Shown in pieces: positions 41,690 through 50,736 of a stretch of 64,000 bases of DNA; the stretch's first letter is position 1, and each line of letters opens with the position of its first letter. The stretch is from an uncultured Campylobacter sp. (GTDB taxonomy: Bacteria; Campylobacterota; Campylobacteria; Campylobacterales; Campylobacteraceae), in the NCBI RefSeq assembly GCF_938030145.1, contig NZ_CALHGM010000032.1, positions 47,966-111,965 on the forward strand, written 5' to 3'. Below the pieces are notes generated by a model. It saw nothing but the letters and a program-made list of their open reading frames with translations, had not been told where the DNA came from and did not search any database. Made by a program: the position numbers and the translations under genes.

Positions 41690-42784
41690 TTACGCTAGCT
41701 CGGGATTTATCGCTATGAAATCTTTCCTCAGATCGCTAAGATCGCAATCGGTAGCCGTGATCGTAAAATCATCCGTCATGTCGAGCGCAAATTCGCCAAG
41801 ATCTGCTTTGAGCTGCTTCACGCACTCCCAAATGAGCTTTTTAGCCTGCGCATATTTATCATTTAGCTGCGTTTCTTGATTGAAAAGATCGAAAATTTTC
41901 GCCGTTTCGTAGTCTACTTCGACCTCGGCTCGAAACTCGTAATCAGGAACGAGCCAAAGAAGCCAGCCGTCCTTTCGTGCAAGCCACTGCGCGCGCTGCT
42001 CTTGCGAGCCGAATCCGATGATTGGCGGCAAACTCCTATTGTCGCAAGCTAAATTTATGCAGTAGAGTTTGCAATTCGGCGCGTGCTTTTTGATCGTCTC
42101 TTTAATCGCTGGCAGTAGTCTTTGTGCGGCGAGCTCATAGAGCTTTTTATAGCTCATATTCTTATCTGGCTTTTGATAGCGCACATAGCCATTTTCGGTT
42201 ATTAAGCTTAGCTCGCCCATTGCGTCAAATTCATAGTTTGTTACGTCATTCCTTCTGCCTGCGCGAGGGTGCTCTACATACTCCCGTCTTTGTGCGAGCT
42301 TGCCGCCTTCGTAAGTAAAATTTTCTATCCCATAGGCGTTGTTGTCAAAGGCCGAGTAGATGGACTTTAGCTTGCCATTTTCATAGATAAATCTTTTTAT
42401 GTTGAAGCATCCTACGCATCTTTTATTGTAGCAACCGAAATGATATTTTAAAACTTCATCCCGCCCCCAAAAATAAAGGTTTTCAAAGAAATGTTTTTTG
42501 CCGTCATGTTGTCTTTCAAAAACGACGCGATCTTGCGCGTCAAAGCCGTATTCGTAGGCGTTTACGACCTTTTTTGGTTTAGCTTTTAAAATTTTGCCCT
42601 TAAAGAAGCGGTTATATTCGAAATAAAACGGCTCTAAATTTAAATACTGATTTGATGCCCAGCGCCTACTTACGACCTGCGCTTCGGCTATTTTATTTAA
42701 GGCTTTGTATTCATCTCTCACGCTTTTTAAAAACGTTCGCAGTCTTTCTATCTCATCCATTTGCTTGTTCATTTTATCTCCCAT
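41690..42784 (-). CDS. Unknown protein, paralogue A of a tandem pair
   Basis: This protein of 364 residues is about two thirds identical by eye to the downstream gene along its whole length. Both begin MNKQMDEIE, and both share AQVVSRRWAS.....NLEPFYFE, NAYEYGFDAQDR, YEGGKLAQ and the SYKKLYELAAQRLLPAIKET block. Differences cluster in the middle (FNIKRFIYENGKLKSIYSAF) and near the end. ATG 42784 and ATG 42772 (MNKQMDE) are both possible; the second matches the paralogue's start and has AGATAAA before it. Tandem copies that diverge in the middle are typical of immunity genes, which is the best guess only. Confidence 0.75.
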   Translation of the reverse strand: MGDKMNKQMDEIERLRTFLKSVRDEYKALNKIAEAQVVSRRWASNQYLNLEPFYFEYNRFFKGKILKAKPKKVVNAYEYGFDAQDRVVFERQHDGKKHFFENLYFWGRDEVLKYHFGCYNKRCVGCFNIKRFIYENGKLKSIYSAFDNNAYGIENFTYEGGKLAQRREYVEHPRAGRRNDVTNYEFDAMGELSLITENGYVRYQKPDKNMSYKKLYELAAQRLLPAIKETIKKHAPNCKLYCINLACDNRSLPPIIGFGSQEQRAQWLARKDGWLLWLVPDYEFRAEVEVDYETAKIFDLFNQETQLNDKYAQAKKLIWECVKQLKADLGEFALDMTDDFTITATDCDLSDLRKDFIAINPELA

Positions 42785-42844
42785 GCAGCTTGCAAATTTT
42801 AAATTTAGCCGCGCCTGCGGGCTAAATTTCAGTCGCTTGCGAGC

Positions 42845-43321
42845 TCATTTTTTCAAAAATTTTAAAATTTCGCTCGGCACCAGGTGCGAGACATCACCGC
42901 CGTGGCTCAAAACGGAGCGGACGATCGAGCTTGAGATGAAGGCGTTTTTGAGCGTCGGCATCAAATACACGCTCTCAAATTCCTCCCATAGCGAGGCGTT
43001 TGCATAGCCGATCTGTAGCTCGTACTCAAAGTCGCTAACCGCGCGAAGCCCGCGGATTACGAAGCGCACGCCGCAAGATTTAGCAAAATCCACGAGCAGA
43101 TTATCAAAGCTTTGCACGCTCACGCCGCGAAGTCCGCGTGTCGCGGCTCGCGCCATCTCTAGTCTGGATTTTAGGCTGAAGTAGGGTTTTTTGCTCTCGT
43201 TTAGCGCGACTGCGACGATGACTTCATCAAAAAGCCCTAGCGCGCGCTTGATGACGTCCAAATGGCCGTTCGTGATAGGATCGAAAGTGCCCGGATAGAT
43301 ACATTTTCTTGAGTTTTGCAT
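42845..43321 (-). CDS. coaD: Phosphopantetheine adenylyltransferase (CoaD)
   Basis: CoaD makes dephospho-CoA from 4'-phosphopantetheine and ATP, the fourth step of CoA synthesis. CIYPGTFDPITNGHLDVIKR carries the TxGH nucleotidyl-transferase motif. FVIRGLRAVSDFEYELQIGY and the C-terminal FISSSIVRSVLSHGGDVSHL are signatures. I chose ATG 43321 because its A is the last base of the ubiX stop (TAATG), with AAAGG eight bases upstream. A GTG at 43330 is less likely. The protein has 158 residues. Confidence 0.96.
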   Translation of the reverse strand: MQNSRKCIYPGTFDPITNGHLDVIKRALGLFDEVIVAVALNESKKPYFSLKSRLEMARAATRGLRGVSVQSFDNLLVDFAKSCGVRFVIRGLRAVSDFEYELQIGYANASLWEEFESVYLMPTLKNAFISSSIVRSVLSHGGDVSHLVPSEILKFLKK

Positions 43322-43875
43322 TATTGCCACCTTTTAAATAGCTCATTTTGCACGCCTAGCGCGTCGCACCACTTGCCGATTATGAAATTTTTTAAATTTT
43401 GCACGCCGCAGTAGCCCGCGATCACGGGCGGAGCGATGATGACGCCGAGCGCGGCTAGCTCGCTCATCTGACGCAGGCTGATCGCAGAAAGCGGCATCTC
43501 ACGCACGCCAAGAACCAGCCGCTTGTGCTCTTTTAACGCGACTGCAGCGGCGCGGGTGCTTAAGCTGTCGCAAAGCCCGCCGTAGATTTTGGCCAAAGAG
43601 CCAATAGAGCAGGGCGCAAAGATTGTGGCGTCAATGCCGAACGAGCCCGAAGCGGGCGGCGCGCCCAGATCGGTATTGGGATAAAATTTTACGCTCCTAA
43701 ATTCCGCGGATTTTAAAGCCTCGTCCGCGTCTATGCCGCTTTCGGCGCGCAGGACGCGGCGCGCGCCCTGAGTAAGTACGGCGTGGATTTCATGCGGTGA
43801 GTTGGCAAGAAATTTAAGCAGATCAAGCCCGATCTCGCAAAAACTCGCGCCGCTTACGCAAACTAAAATTTTCAT
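43321..43875 (-). CDS. ubiX: Flavin prenyltransferase UbiX
   Basis: UbiX makes prenylated FMN, the cofactor of UbiD-type decarboxylases, and acts in quinone synthesis. The Rossmann-like start MKILVCVSGASFCEIGLDLL, the segment TIFAPCSIGSLAKIYGGLCD, and KRLVLGVREMPLSAISLRQM with the conserved REMPL motif are clear. The length of 184 residues is standard. It overlaps coaD by one base. The cognate ubiD gene is not in this window. Confidence 0.94.
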   Translation of the reverse strand: MKILVCVSGASFCEIGLDLLKFLANSPHEIHAVLTQGARRVLRAESGIDADEALKSAEFRSVKFYPNTDLGAPPASGSFGIDATIFAPCSIGSLAKIYGGLCDSLSTRAAAVALKEHKRLVLGVREMPLSAISLRQMSELAALGVIIAPPVIAGYCGVQNLKNFIIGKWCDALGVQNELFKRWQ

Positions 43876-43951
43876 TTCAAGGCTTTCATATCGAAATTTT
43901 GTGGTTTAAAAGCGAATGGGGCGGAAAGAATTTTAAAATTTGAAGTTAAGA

Positions 43952-44026
43952 TGGAGCGGGAAACGAGAGTCGAACTCGCGACATCAACCATGGCAAGGTT
44001 GCGCTCTACCACTGAGCTATTCCCGC
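43952..44026 (-). tRNA. tRNA-Gly (anticodon GCC)
   Basis: Read on the minus strand, the sequence folds as a tRNA. The acceptor GCGGGAA pairs with TTCCCGC, followed by T and an encoded CCA. The D arm is AGCTCAGTGGTAGAGC, the anticodon arm is CAACC-TTGCCAT-GGTTG with anticodon GCC, and the T arm contains GTTCGACTC. The length of 75 bases includes CCA. It stands alone between moeA and ubiX on the same strand. No integration remnant lies next to it. Confidence 0.96.
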
Positions 44027-44087
44027 ATGCAGTAAAAATAAAGCGCGATTGTAGCCTATAAATTTTCATTTGTCAATAATTTCTCGC

Positions 44088-45269
44088 TTAAATTTCATAA
44101 ATTTTTACGATTTCTCCAGCGCGAACTTTGTCACATTCGGGATCAGCCAAGAAAAAATGCGATGCTGCAGCCAGCGGTCTGATGCGCCCAGAAGGCGATG
44201 GCATAGGCGTAAAAACTCCGCCTTCATACGCACCTACGGTTAAATTTACTCTGCCGCTTTTTAGCTTCAGATCGCTTGCGAGCTTGGCATATATCGCCGT
44301 TTCTGCGCTAAAAGCCCCACCTGCGCCGCTAAGCTTAAATAGTATCGGCAGTATGACAGCGCGCGTAAGCACGAAAGCAGCCATTGGATTGCCTGCCATT
44401 GCAAAGACGAATTCGCCGTCTTTTGCGAAGCACTTGCTGGGGCGGCCGGGCTTGATATCAATGTGATCGAAAACCTGCAAAAATCCAAGTTCGCTCATAG
44501 CGCTTTGCATAAAATCCGCCTCCCCAGCGCTTGCTCCACCGCTGGTAATTAGCACGTCAAATTTACGCGTAGCAGTATCTAGCGCCTCGCAAACCGCGCT
44601 AAAATCATCCTTTAAAATCCCTAAATACTCATTTTCAAAGCCGTACTTTTGCAGCAATGCAGCAATACCGCTAGAGTTGGCGTTATAAATTTCGCGCTCG
44701 CTTGCGCTCTGCCACGGCTCTTTTAGCTCGTTTCCACTGGAAAATAGAGCGATTTTAGGACGCGCGTAAACGCTTGCTTCGTAAATTCCTTGCGCGGCAA
44801 GAAGCATGATTTTAGCAGGGTTTAAAATTTCGCCACAGCGCAATAAAAGCTCGCCCGCACGCACCTCCTCGCCTTTTTTACGAAAGCCGTCGTGGGCATG
44901 AACGAAAGCGGGGATTTTTAGAGTACCGCCTTGCGCGTCTACATCCTCTAGCCTCGCGACGGAGTCCGCGCCCGCAGGCATTGGCGCGCCGGTCATTATC
45001 TTTTGCGCTTGCGTAGCCTTGATTTCGTAGAATTTCTCATCTCCTGCAAAAATCGTAGGCTCTACGATCTCTAGCTCTTCGTCTTTGAAGTCCGCCGCGT
45101 AGGCATAGCCGTCAAGCGCCGAATTATCGAAGCAGGGCAGGTTTTTAAGCGCAGAAATATCGCTAGAAAGGATGCGACCTAGAGCGCTGGGAAGAGGTAC
45201 CTTTTCGCTCTGCCTGCTTGATGTGATTCTAGCCGTAGCCAAATCTATAGCCTCATTTATTCCTATCAT
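44088..45269 (-). CDS. moeA: Molybdopterin molybdenumtransferase (MoeA)
   Basis: MoeA inserts molybdate into adenylated molybdopterin, giving active molybdenum cofactor for enzymes such as formate dehydrogenase and nitrate reductase. The 393 residues have the expected domains: PCFDNSALDGYAYA, IMTGAPMPAGADSVARLED, KIALFSSGNEL, DVLITSGGASAGEADF, and AMAGNPMAAFVLTRAVILPI. The C-terminal beta domain ends LADPECDKVRAGEIVKI. murA lies 234 bases upstream on the same strand, as in C. jejuni where they follow folD-lepB. Confidence 0.95.
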   Translation of the reverse strand: MIGINEAIDLATARITSSRQSEKVPLPSALGRILSSDISALKNLPCFDNSALDGYAYAADFKDEELEIVEPTIFAGDEKFYEIKATQAQKIMTGAPMPAGADSVARLEDVDAQGGTLKIPAFVHAHDGFRKKGEEVRAGELLLRCGEILNPAKIMLLAAQGIYEASVYARPKIALFSSGNELKEPWQSASEREIYNANSSGIAALLQKYGFENEYLGILKDDFSAVCEALDTATRKFDVLITSGGASAGEADFMQSAMSELGFLQVFDHIDIKPGRPSKCFAKDGEFVFAMAGNPMAAFVLTRAVILPILFKLSGAGGAFSAETAIYAKLASDLKLKSGRVNLTVGAYEGGVFTPMPSPSGRIRPLAAASHFFLADPECDKVRAGEIVKIYEI

Positions 45270-45503
45270 TTTAAGTCCTTTTTATCATTTTTTTACATTT
45301 TAAATTCGCGCAGTTAAGACCTTGCGTAGCCTTGAATTCTATATTGTGCCAAAGCTTGCAAAGCAAAATTTTACCCAAATAAATGCGCGAAATTTTACGG
45401 GCTCAATTGCCTTATTTTAATGCTAGTGTTACTTAAAATTTCAAAACATTTCGCTCGTAAAATTCCACTTTGCTTGCTCGCACAAGATTTTATTCCGAAG
45501 TCT

Positions 45504-46772
45504 TCATTCCTCAAGCCTCTGTATATCAGCACCAAGCGCACCAAGCTTAGCTTCCAGCCTCTCATATCCGCGATCTAGGTGGTAAATTCTATGTATTTTG
45601 CTCTCGCCGCACGCCGCAAGGGCGCCTAAAACGAGTGCCGAGCTGGCGCGCAGATCGGTCGCCATAACGTCCGCGCCGTTTAGCTTGCCGCCGCTGATAG
45701 TCGCGATGTGTCCGTTTAAGCGGATATCTGCGCCCATTCTCGAAAGTTCGCTAACGTGCATGAAGCGGTTTTCAAAAAGCCTCTCGTCGATAGTGCTGAC
45801 GCCCGAGGAGATGCATGCTAGCGCCATAAACTGCGCCTGCATATCGGTAGGAAAGCCCGGATATTCGCTCGTGATGATCTCTACGGGTTTGATTTTTGAA
45901 GCGGGCAGGATCGTGATCTCGTCGCCGCCGTTTGAAATTTCAAATTTAAAGCCCATATCTTCAAATTTTGCAAGTACGGCGCCAAGATGAGCCGTGCAAG
46001 CGTGCGTGATCTTGATACGAGAGCCCGTGATCGCGCCTGCGCACAGATAGGTGCCTGCCTCGATGCGATCGGGAATGATTGAAATTTCATCGAAGCTTAA
46101 AAGCTCGCCGCCGCTTCCTTTGATGAGGATTTCGTTCGTGCCGATGCCCTCTATGTCGATGCCTGCGCTTTTTAATGCGTTGCAAACAGCTATCACTTCG
46201 GGCTCTTTCGCCGCGTTTATGATATGCGTGGTGCCGCTTGCTAAAGCCGCCGCCATTACGATATTTTCGGTGCCGGTGACGGTAATTTTGTCAAAATTTA
46301 TAGTCGCGCCCTTAAGCCCCTTTTTTGCGGTGCAAACGACGTAACCTTGCTCGATCTTAACCTCCGCGCCCATCTTTTCAAGCGCGCTAAGGTGTAGATC
46401 GATCGGTCTGGCGCCGATCGCGCAGCCCCCCGGAAGGCTTACCTCGCAGTGTCTAAACCGCGCTAAAAGCGGCCCTAGCACCAAGATCGAAGCGCGCATT
46501 TTACGTACTATGTCGTAGATCGCTTTGGTCGAGTTTACCTCGCGCGGATCGATTTTGGCGATATTGGCATCAAGAAACTCGCACTTTGCGCCTAAATTTG
46601 AAAGCAGCTGAATTAGCGTGTGGATATCGGAAACTGCAGGTAAATTTTTAATTACAACTTCGTTTTTTGAAAGGATAGATAGGGCTATGAGCGGCAATGC
46701 GGCGTTTTTTGCGCCGCTTATTTTGACGCTGCCGCTTAGTTTTTTGCCCCCGTCAATTCGTAGATAATGCAT
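45504..46772 (-). CDS. murA: UDP-N-acetylglucosamine 1-carboxyvinyltransferase (MurA)
   Basis: MurA adds enolpyruvate from PEP to UDP-GlcNAc, the first committed step of peptidoglycan synthesis. The 422 residues form two EPSP-synthase-like domains. The active-site Cys lies in SLPGGCAIGARPIDLHL at about residue 117, so the enzyme should be fosfomycin-sensitive in principle. KISGAKNAALPLIA, EYPGFPTDMQAQFMALA and YHLDRGYERLEAKL are signatures. It is divergent from the NlpC/P60-like lipoprotein gene, with 125 bases between them. Confidence 0.97.
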   Translation of the reverse strand: MHYLRIDGGKKLSGSVKISGAKNAALPLIALSILSKNEVVIKNLPAVSDIHTLIQLLSNLGAKCEFLDANIAKIDPREVNSTKAIYDIVRKMRASILVLGPLLARFRHCEVSLPGGCAIGARPIDLHLSALEKMGAEVKIEQGYVVCTAKKGLKGATINFDKITVTGTENIVMAAALASGTTHIINAAKEPEVIAVCNALKSAGIDIEGIGTNEILIKGSGGELLSFDEISIIPDRIEAGTYLCAGAITGSRIKITHACTAHLGAVLAKFEDMGFKFEISNGGDEITILPASKIKPVEIITSEYPGFPTDMQAQFMALACISSGVSTIDERLFENRFMHVSELSRMGADIRLNGHIATISGGKLNGADVMATDLRASSALVLGALAACGESKIHRIYHLDRGYERLEAKLGALGADIQRLEE

Positions 46773-46820
46773 GATTTCTCCGTGTAAAATTTCGGCGATT
46801 ATACAGAATTTAGCTTTAAA

Positions 46821-46837
46821 GTTACCATTTTGTTACC
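46821..46837. promoter_or_regulatory. Direct repeat GTTACC-N5-GTTACC in the murA/lipoprotein divergent region
   Basis: GTTACC occurs at 46821 and again at 46832, exactly 11 bases apart (one helical turn), with a third CGTTAC near 46870. It lies between the two divergent starts. This could be an operator, but no regulator can be named. Confidence 0.3.
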
Positions 46838-46897
46838 ACTGAGCGCTAAAATTACGCCTAAATTTAACCGTTACATAATTTTATAAGGATTTTTTAT

Positions 46898-47533
46898 ATG
46901 AAACAACTAATTATTTGCGCTTTGGGTGCGTTTTTGCTGATCGGTTGCTCCTCAAAAGCCCCGTCTGCTGGCAGCCAGCAAGCGTATGTCTTAAACGATC
47001 ATGAAGAAGGAATAACTTCGGTGCCAGGAAGCGAGTTTAACCGCTCGCTAATCGCATCGGTGGACGATTACACCGGCACTCGCGCGGGAGGGGACTGCAG
47101 CGGATTTATCACCGTGCTAAATGATAAATACGATGATCTATTTTTTAACTCAAAAGATCTGCCAAAATACTTCACAAACGGACGCAAATCCCAAGCAATA
47201 TATAATTATTACAGCCGTAGAAATTTACTCAGCAATACGCCGCGAGTAGGGGATTTGGTGTTTTTTCAAAACACCTTGCGCTCTAACAAAGGCAAGGTCA
47301 ATAACGAAATCAGCCATATCGGCATCGTGCGCGAGATCTATGCTGATGGTCGCGTGAAATTCGTCCACAATACTCGTGGTAGAAATCAAGCGGACTTCGT
47401 AAATTTAAATAAGAAAAACGTCCATGTAGTGGGGCAAAAGATGGAAAATAGCTATATCGTCCGCTGCGGCAAAGACCGCATAAGCTGCCTAGCATCGAAC
47501 CGCTTCGCAGGATACGGACGGGTGAATAACTAG
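46898..47533 (+). CDS. NlpC/P60-like lipoprotein (putative peptidoglycan hydrolase)
   Basis: The protein has 211 residues and a lipoprotein signal with lipobox LLIGC (Cys17). The papain-like core shows the nucleophile Cys67 in RAGGDCSGFITVL, the RVGDLVFFQNT strand, and His140 in EISHIGIVREI, the order expected of NlpC/P60 endopeptidases that cut D-Glu-mDAP links. The third polar residue may be the His in FVHNTRG. It is probably an outer-membrane lipoprotein acting on peptidoglycan. It has a good AAGGA ribosome binding site and is likely monocistronic. Confidence 0.85.
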   Translation: MKQLIICALGAFLLIGCSSKAPSAGSQQAYVLNDHEEGITSVPGSEFNRSLIASVDDYTGTRAGGDCSGFITVLNDKYDDLFFNSKDLPKYFTNGRKSQAIYNYYSRRNLLSNTPRVGDLVFFQNTLRSNKGKVNNEISHIGIVREIYADGRVKFVHNTRGRNQADFVNLNKKNVHVVGQKMENSYIVRCGKDRISCLASNRFAGYGRVNN

Positions 47534-48301
47534 AATTTTGAAAATTCTTTCGCCGTATTTTTTGAAAAATTTCTTATAACTTTTGGAATTTATTAGATTT
47601 TATGGAATTTTGCTAGACCTTTTAAAAATTCGCGGCGGTTTGATTTAGGCTCTAGGGTTTTAAGCGAAATTTTACAGATAAAATCTCGCTTGTAGTTCTA
47701 GCTATGACTTGCTTTATAGAATTTATTAAATTCCTAAAATTCTAATCAAATTTTAAAATTTTTATGGCTTTTAAACTCCTGCAGCAAAAACTTATGAATA
47801 AAAACTCACTTTGATGCTGTTATGGCAAATCAAATTAGCATTTTTAACGCGTAATTATATATAACAAGCATTTAATAAAATATTACTCTAAAAATTTATT
47901 TTGAAATTAATTTGAACTCAAATTTTTGTTATTCTTAGTAAAATTATTCTTATAATTTTATATAAAATTCTACAAAGTAGCTTTATATAACTGAAATTTT
48001 ATCGTCATTAAATTTACAGCGTGTTTGCTTTTTAATTTACGTCGGATAAACTCTATGAATTCCGTAAAACTTTGAAAAAGATTTACGATCTAAATTTTAT
48101 CATGAAAATTTTACTTTAAAGCTGCTATATCTAAATTTTAACTTTAACGCAGCTATTTTGATAAGATGCTTGCAATTAAAACCATTATCAAAATTTTGAT
48201 GCTAGAACTTATCTATAATTTTTCTCTAACCCATAAAAACACGCGACGCCTTTAATTTAATCAAAATTTCGCTACTATGCGTGAAAAATTTAAGGAGTTT
48301 C
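47534..48301. other. AT-rich intergenic region
   Basis: This is about 770 bases and clearly more AT-rich than the rest of the window, with RAATTY words plus many TAAAATT and TTATATAA runs (47850-48000). I see no gene. The end contains AAGGAG (48292-48297), the ribosome binding site of the rhomboid gene. Confidence 0.6.
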
Positions 48302-48859
48302 ATGCAATCAGGCAAATTTACTCTCGCGATCATTGTAGCGAATGTCCTATTTTTCGTGATTTCATTCGCATTAGAATATTTTTTCGGCTTTAAGTCCTAT
48401 CTATTTTTTGGGCTCAATCCGTATTTTTTCGAAGGGATGCCGTGGCAGTTACTAAGTTCATTTTTTATGCACGGCGGAGTGATGCATTTAGCGATGAATA
48501 TGGCGGTTTTATATCAATTCGGTGGGATTTTAGAGAGAGCGTTCGGTGGGATAAAATTTACGCTACTTTACATCGTAGGCGGGCTGCTGAGTGGCGCTTT
48601 ATGTCTGATTTATATCCGTTATGCCATGAGCATGGGAGAAATCGTCAATATCGTAGGCGCTAGTGGCGCTATTTGCGTGCTTTTAGGCGTGATTGCTTAT
48701 TTTGATGAACGCAATACGGGCGGGATTTTTGTCGCGATTTTGATAATGAGCTTTGCGCCGATGTTAATGGGCGTAAATGTGGCATGGTATGCGCATATAG
48801 CGGGATTTGTGGTCGGTTATGGCTTTGGAATGATCCAGAAAAAATTTAGAATTTTGTAG
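48302..48859 (+). CDS. Rhomboid-family intramembrane serine protease
   Basis: This is a GlpG-like six-helix membrane protease of 185 residues, the compact bacterial form. The catalytic Ser121 is in VGASGAICVLLG and the His165 in AWYAHIAGFVVGYGFG. The HxxxN motif of helix 2 (HLAMNM, H62 and N66) and the L1 loop Trp (MPWQLLSSFFMHGG) are present, so it should be active. I chose ATG 48302 because AAGGAG lies five bases before it; a GTG 21 bases upstream has none. Substrates are unknown. The SixA-like gene follows 44 bases later. Confidence 0.92.
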   Translation: MQSGKFTLAIIVANVLFFVISFALEYFFGFKSYLFFGLNPYFFEGMPWQLLSSFFMHGGVMHLAMNMAVLYQFGGILERAFGGIKFTLLYIVGGLLSGALCLIYIRYAMSMGEIVNIVGASGAICVLLGVIAYFDERNTGGIFVAILIMSFAPMLMGVNVAWYAHIAGFVVGYGFGMIQKKFRIL

Positions 48860-48903
48860 AATTTAACGCTAAATTTTACATAAAATTTTATGAAAGGATG
48901 CAG

Positions 48904-49578
48904 ATGAAACGGATATATTTTATAAGACATGCTGAGGCGCAAAGCGGCAACGGAAGCGATTTTGAGCGGGCATTAAGCCATGCGGGCGAACTTTGCGCAA
49001 TTAAACTCAGAGAAAAGCTGCGTAGCTTGGGGCTTGCGCCTGATTTAATTATTACAAGCCCGGCTATACGCGCACTCCATACGGCGCAAATTATCGCTAA
49101 TGCGCTGGATGCGACAAAAAGGGTAGCGTCATTGCGAGAGTTATATGACGTAAGCTTATGGGATTTGGCAAGGTTTGTTCGCGGCTTGGATGAGAAACGA
49201 TTTTTTGGGTGCGGTGTGAATGCTGAAAAATACAATGTGTTTGGTCTGAGTAGCGAAAAACATCGCGACGCAAACGCTGAAAATTCTGCTTTTAAGAGCG
49301 CTAAAATTCCCGCTAGCATTGGCGAAAAGAATGCGATATCTTGCAACAATGTAGAAATTTCTAGCACTGATGTTATGCAAAATTTTAACGCAGCTAGCGC
49401 GGAATGCGTATTTATCGTTGGACATAATCCGACAATAGGCGCAATTTGCTCGCTTTTAGGCGAGAAGGAAGTCGATAAATTCCCTCCTTGCTCGATTTGC
49501 GTCTTAGAATTTGACGTTCATAAATTCTCAGAAATTACTGATCATAGCGGCAAAATGGTAATGCTGCAGTGCCCTTAA
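48904..49578 (+). CDS. SixA-like histidine phosphatase with an inserted loop
   Basis: This is a histidine phosphatase (RHG family) like SixA, which dephosphorylates phosphohistidine. The N-terminus is KRIYFIRHAEAQ with His9. LGLAPDLIITSPAIRALHTA is the second Arg region, and FIVGHNPTIG carries His174. SixA proteins have about 160 residues; this one has 224. The extra residues (about 98-160, GVNAEKYNVFGLSSEKHRDA and on) are Asn/Ser/Ala-rich and coded by RAATTY-rich DNA. I prefer ATG 48904 to 48898 because AAGGA at 48894-48898 then has normal spacing. Confidence 0.88.
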   Translation: MKRIYFIRHAEAQSGNGSDFERALSHAGELCAIKLREKLRSLGLAPDLIITSPAIRALHTAQIIANALDATKRVASLRELYDVSLWDLARFVRGLDEKRFFGCGVNAEKYNVFGLSSEKHRDANAENSAFKSAKIPASIGEKNAISCNNVEISSTDVMQNFNAASAECVFIVGHNPTIGAICSLLGEKEVDKFPPCSICVLEFDVHKFSEITDHSGKMVMLQCP

Positions 49579-49986
49579 TTACGCTTTTAACGCTTCATAA
49601 TTACAATCGGGCGGCTCGTTGGCGCATAAGGCTAATTTTGCCGAGCATTGTCATATACTCGTAAAATAAGACCATATGGCAAAATAGCAAATTGCTTTGA
49701 GATAACTTTAAATTTTAAAAAATTTCCAATGATGTGGCTCGCCTTGAAATCGTGGACTAAATGAGTCAGAAAACTAAATTTTATATTTTTAGATAATCGG
49801 TCGTTAGCGCTTTTGCTTGAAATTCTAGTTGCTTTGTAAAATCTTAAGTTTAGATTTTGCGGATGGAAATTCCGTGCCAAAATTTTCTCAAAAACATAAA
49901 TTTATTGAGAAGAATAAAATTTATTAAGTAAAATTTAATAGTAGCCGTGGTATCATTCCACAAAATTTTTGATAAGGGGGTTGAAA
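49579..49986. other. Intergenic region before the rubrerythrin gene
   Basis: This is about 400 bases. RAATTY words are frequent from 49700 to 49960. There is no gene. An AAGGGGG at 49974-49980 serves the next gene. A PerR- or Fur-like box was looked for and not recognised. Confidence 0.5.
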
Positions 49987-50631
49987 ATGAGACAGTACGA
50001 AACTTACAGATGCGACAAATGCGGCACGGAGGTCGAGGTGCAAAACGTAGGCGGCGGCACGCTTAGCTGCTGCGGAGAGCCGATGAAATGCATCACCGAA
50101 GATCTGACGCAGGTAAATTTGATGAAAGCGTTTGCAGGCGAGTCCCAGGCGCGCAATAAATACGATCTTTACGGCGATTTGGCTAAAGAGGCGGGCTTTC
50201 ACGCCATCGCGCGACATTTTTACGAGGCTGCCGAAAATGAAAAATGGCACGCCAGAGCCGAGCTAAAGGCGCATCATGCAGCCGCAGGCATTCCGCTTGA
50301 TAAGATGGATAAAAATCTACTCGACGCCGCCGCAGGAGAGCGCTACGAGCACGAGAGTATGTATCCTAGCTTCGCTAAAATCGCGACTGAAGAGGGTAAA
50401 AAAGAGGTAGCGCGCCTTTTTAACGCTATCGGTAGGGTCGAGGAGGAGCACGAGCGCGAATACAACGAGCTTCAAAAGATCCTGCTAGAAGAGGGCTTTT
50501 TCGAGAGCTTTGACGAGGAAGTTTGGGTGTGCGAGGTCTGCGGCCACGTTCATCGCGGCAAGAAAGCTCCCGGCGCCTGTCCGCTCTGCAAGGCTCCGCG
50601 CGAGTATTTCAAAAAACAAAGGCTCGTTTAA
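49987..50631 (+). CDS. Desulforubrerythrin-type peroxidase
   Basis: This is a three-part non-heme iron protein: an N-terminal desulforedoxin-like Fe centre (YRCDKCGTE, then LSCCGEP), a central rubrerythrin four-helix di-iron domain (FAGESQARNKYDLYGDLAKE, YEAAENEKWHARAE, GRVEEEHEREYNEL), and a C-terminal rubredoxin (CEVCGHVHRG, ACPLCKAP). C. jejuni Cj0012c has the same layout and is called desulforubrerythrin. It reduces hydrogen peroxide in the cytosol. ATG 49987 has a strong ribosome binding site. Confidence 0.95.
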   Translation: MRQYETYRCDKCGTEVEVQNVGGGTLSCCGEPMKCITEDLTQVNLMKAFAGESQARNKYDLYGDLAKEAGFHAIARHFYEAAENEKWHARAELKAHHAAAGIPLDKMDKNLLDAAAGERYEHESMYPSFAKIATEEGKKEVARLFNAIGRVEEEHEREYNELQKILLEEGFFESFDEEVWVCEVCGHVHRGKKAPGACPLCKAPREYFKKQRLV

Positions 50632-50736
50632 TTTTGATGTTTACGGCACGGCGTTTTTGCGATAGCTTTCGAAGCCGTCGCAAATTTAGTTTATTGTCGC
50701 GAGCTGATCGTTCAAATCTTGGCTTAAAATTTTGCG

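Noticed and set aside
43872..44069. 65-codon open frame over the tRNA gene
   Set aside because: It is the tRNA-Gly read as protein.
43952..44100. Integration site of a mobile element at the tRNA-Gly gene
   Set aside because: No integrase, no repeated tRNA 3' end and ordinary housekeeping genes on both sides.
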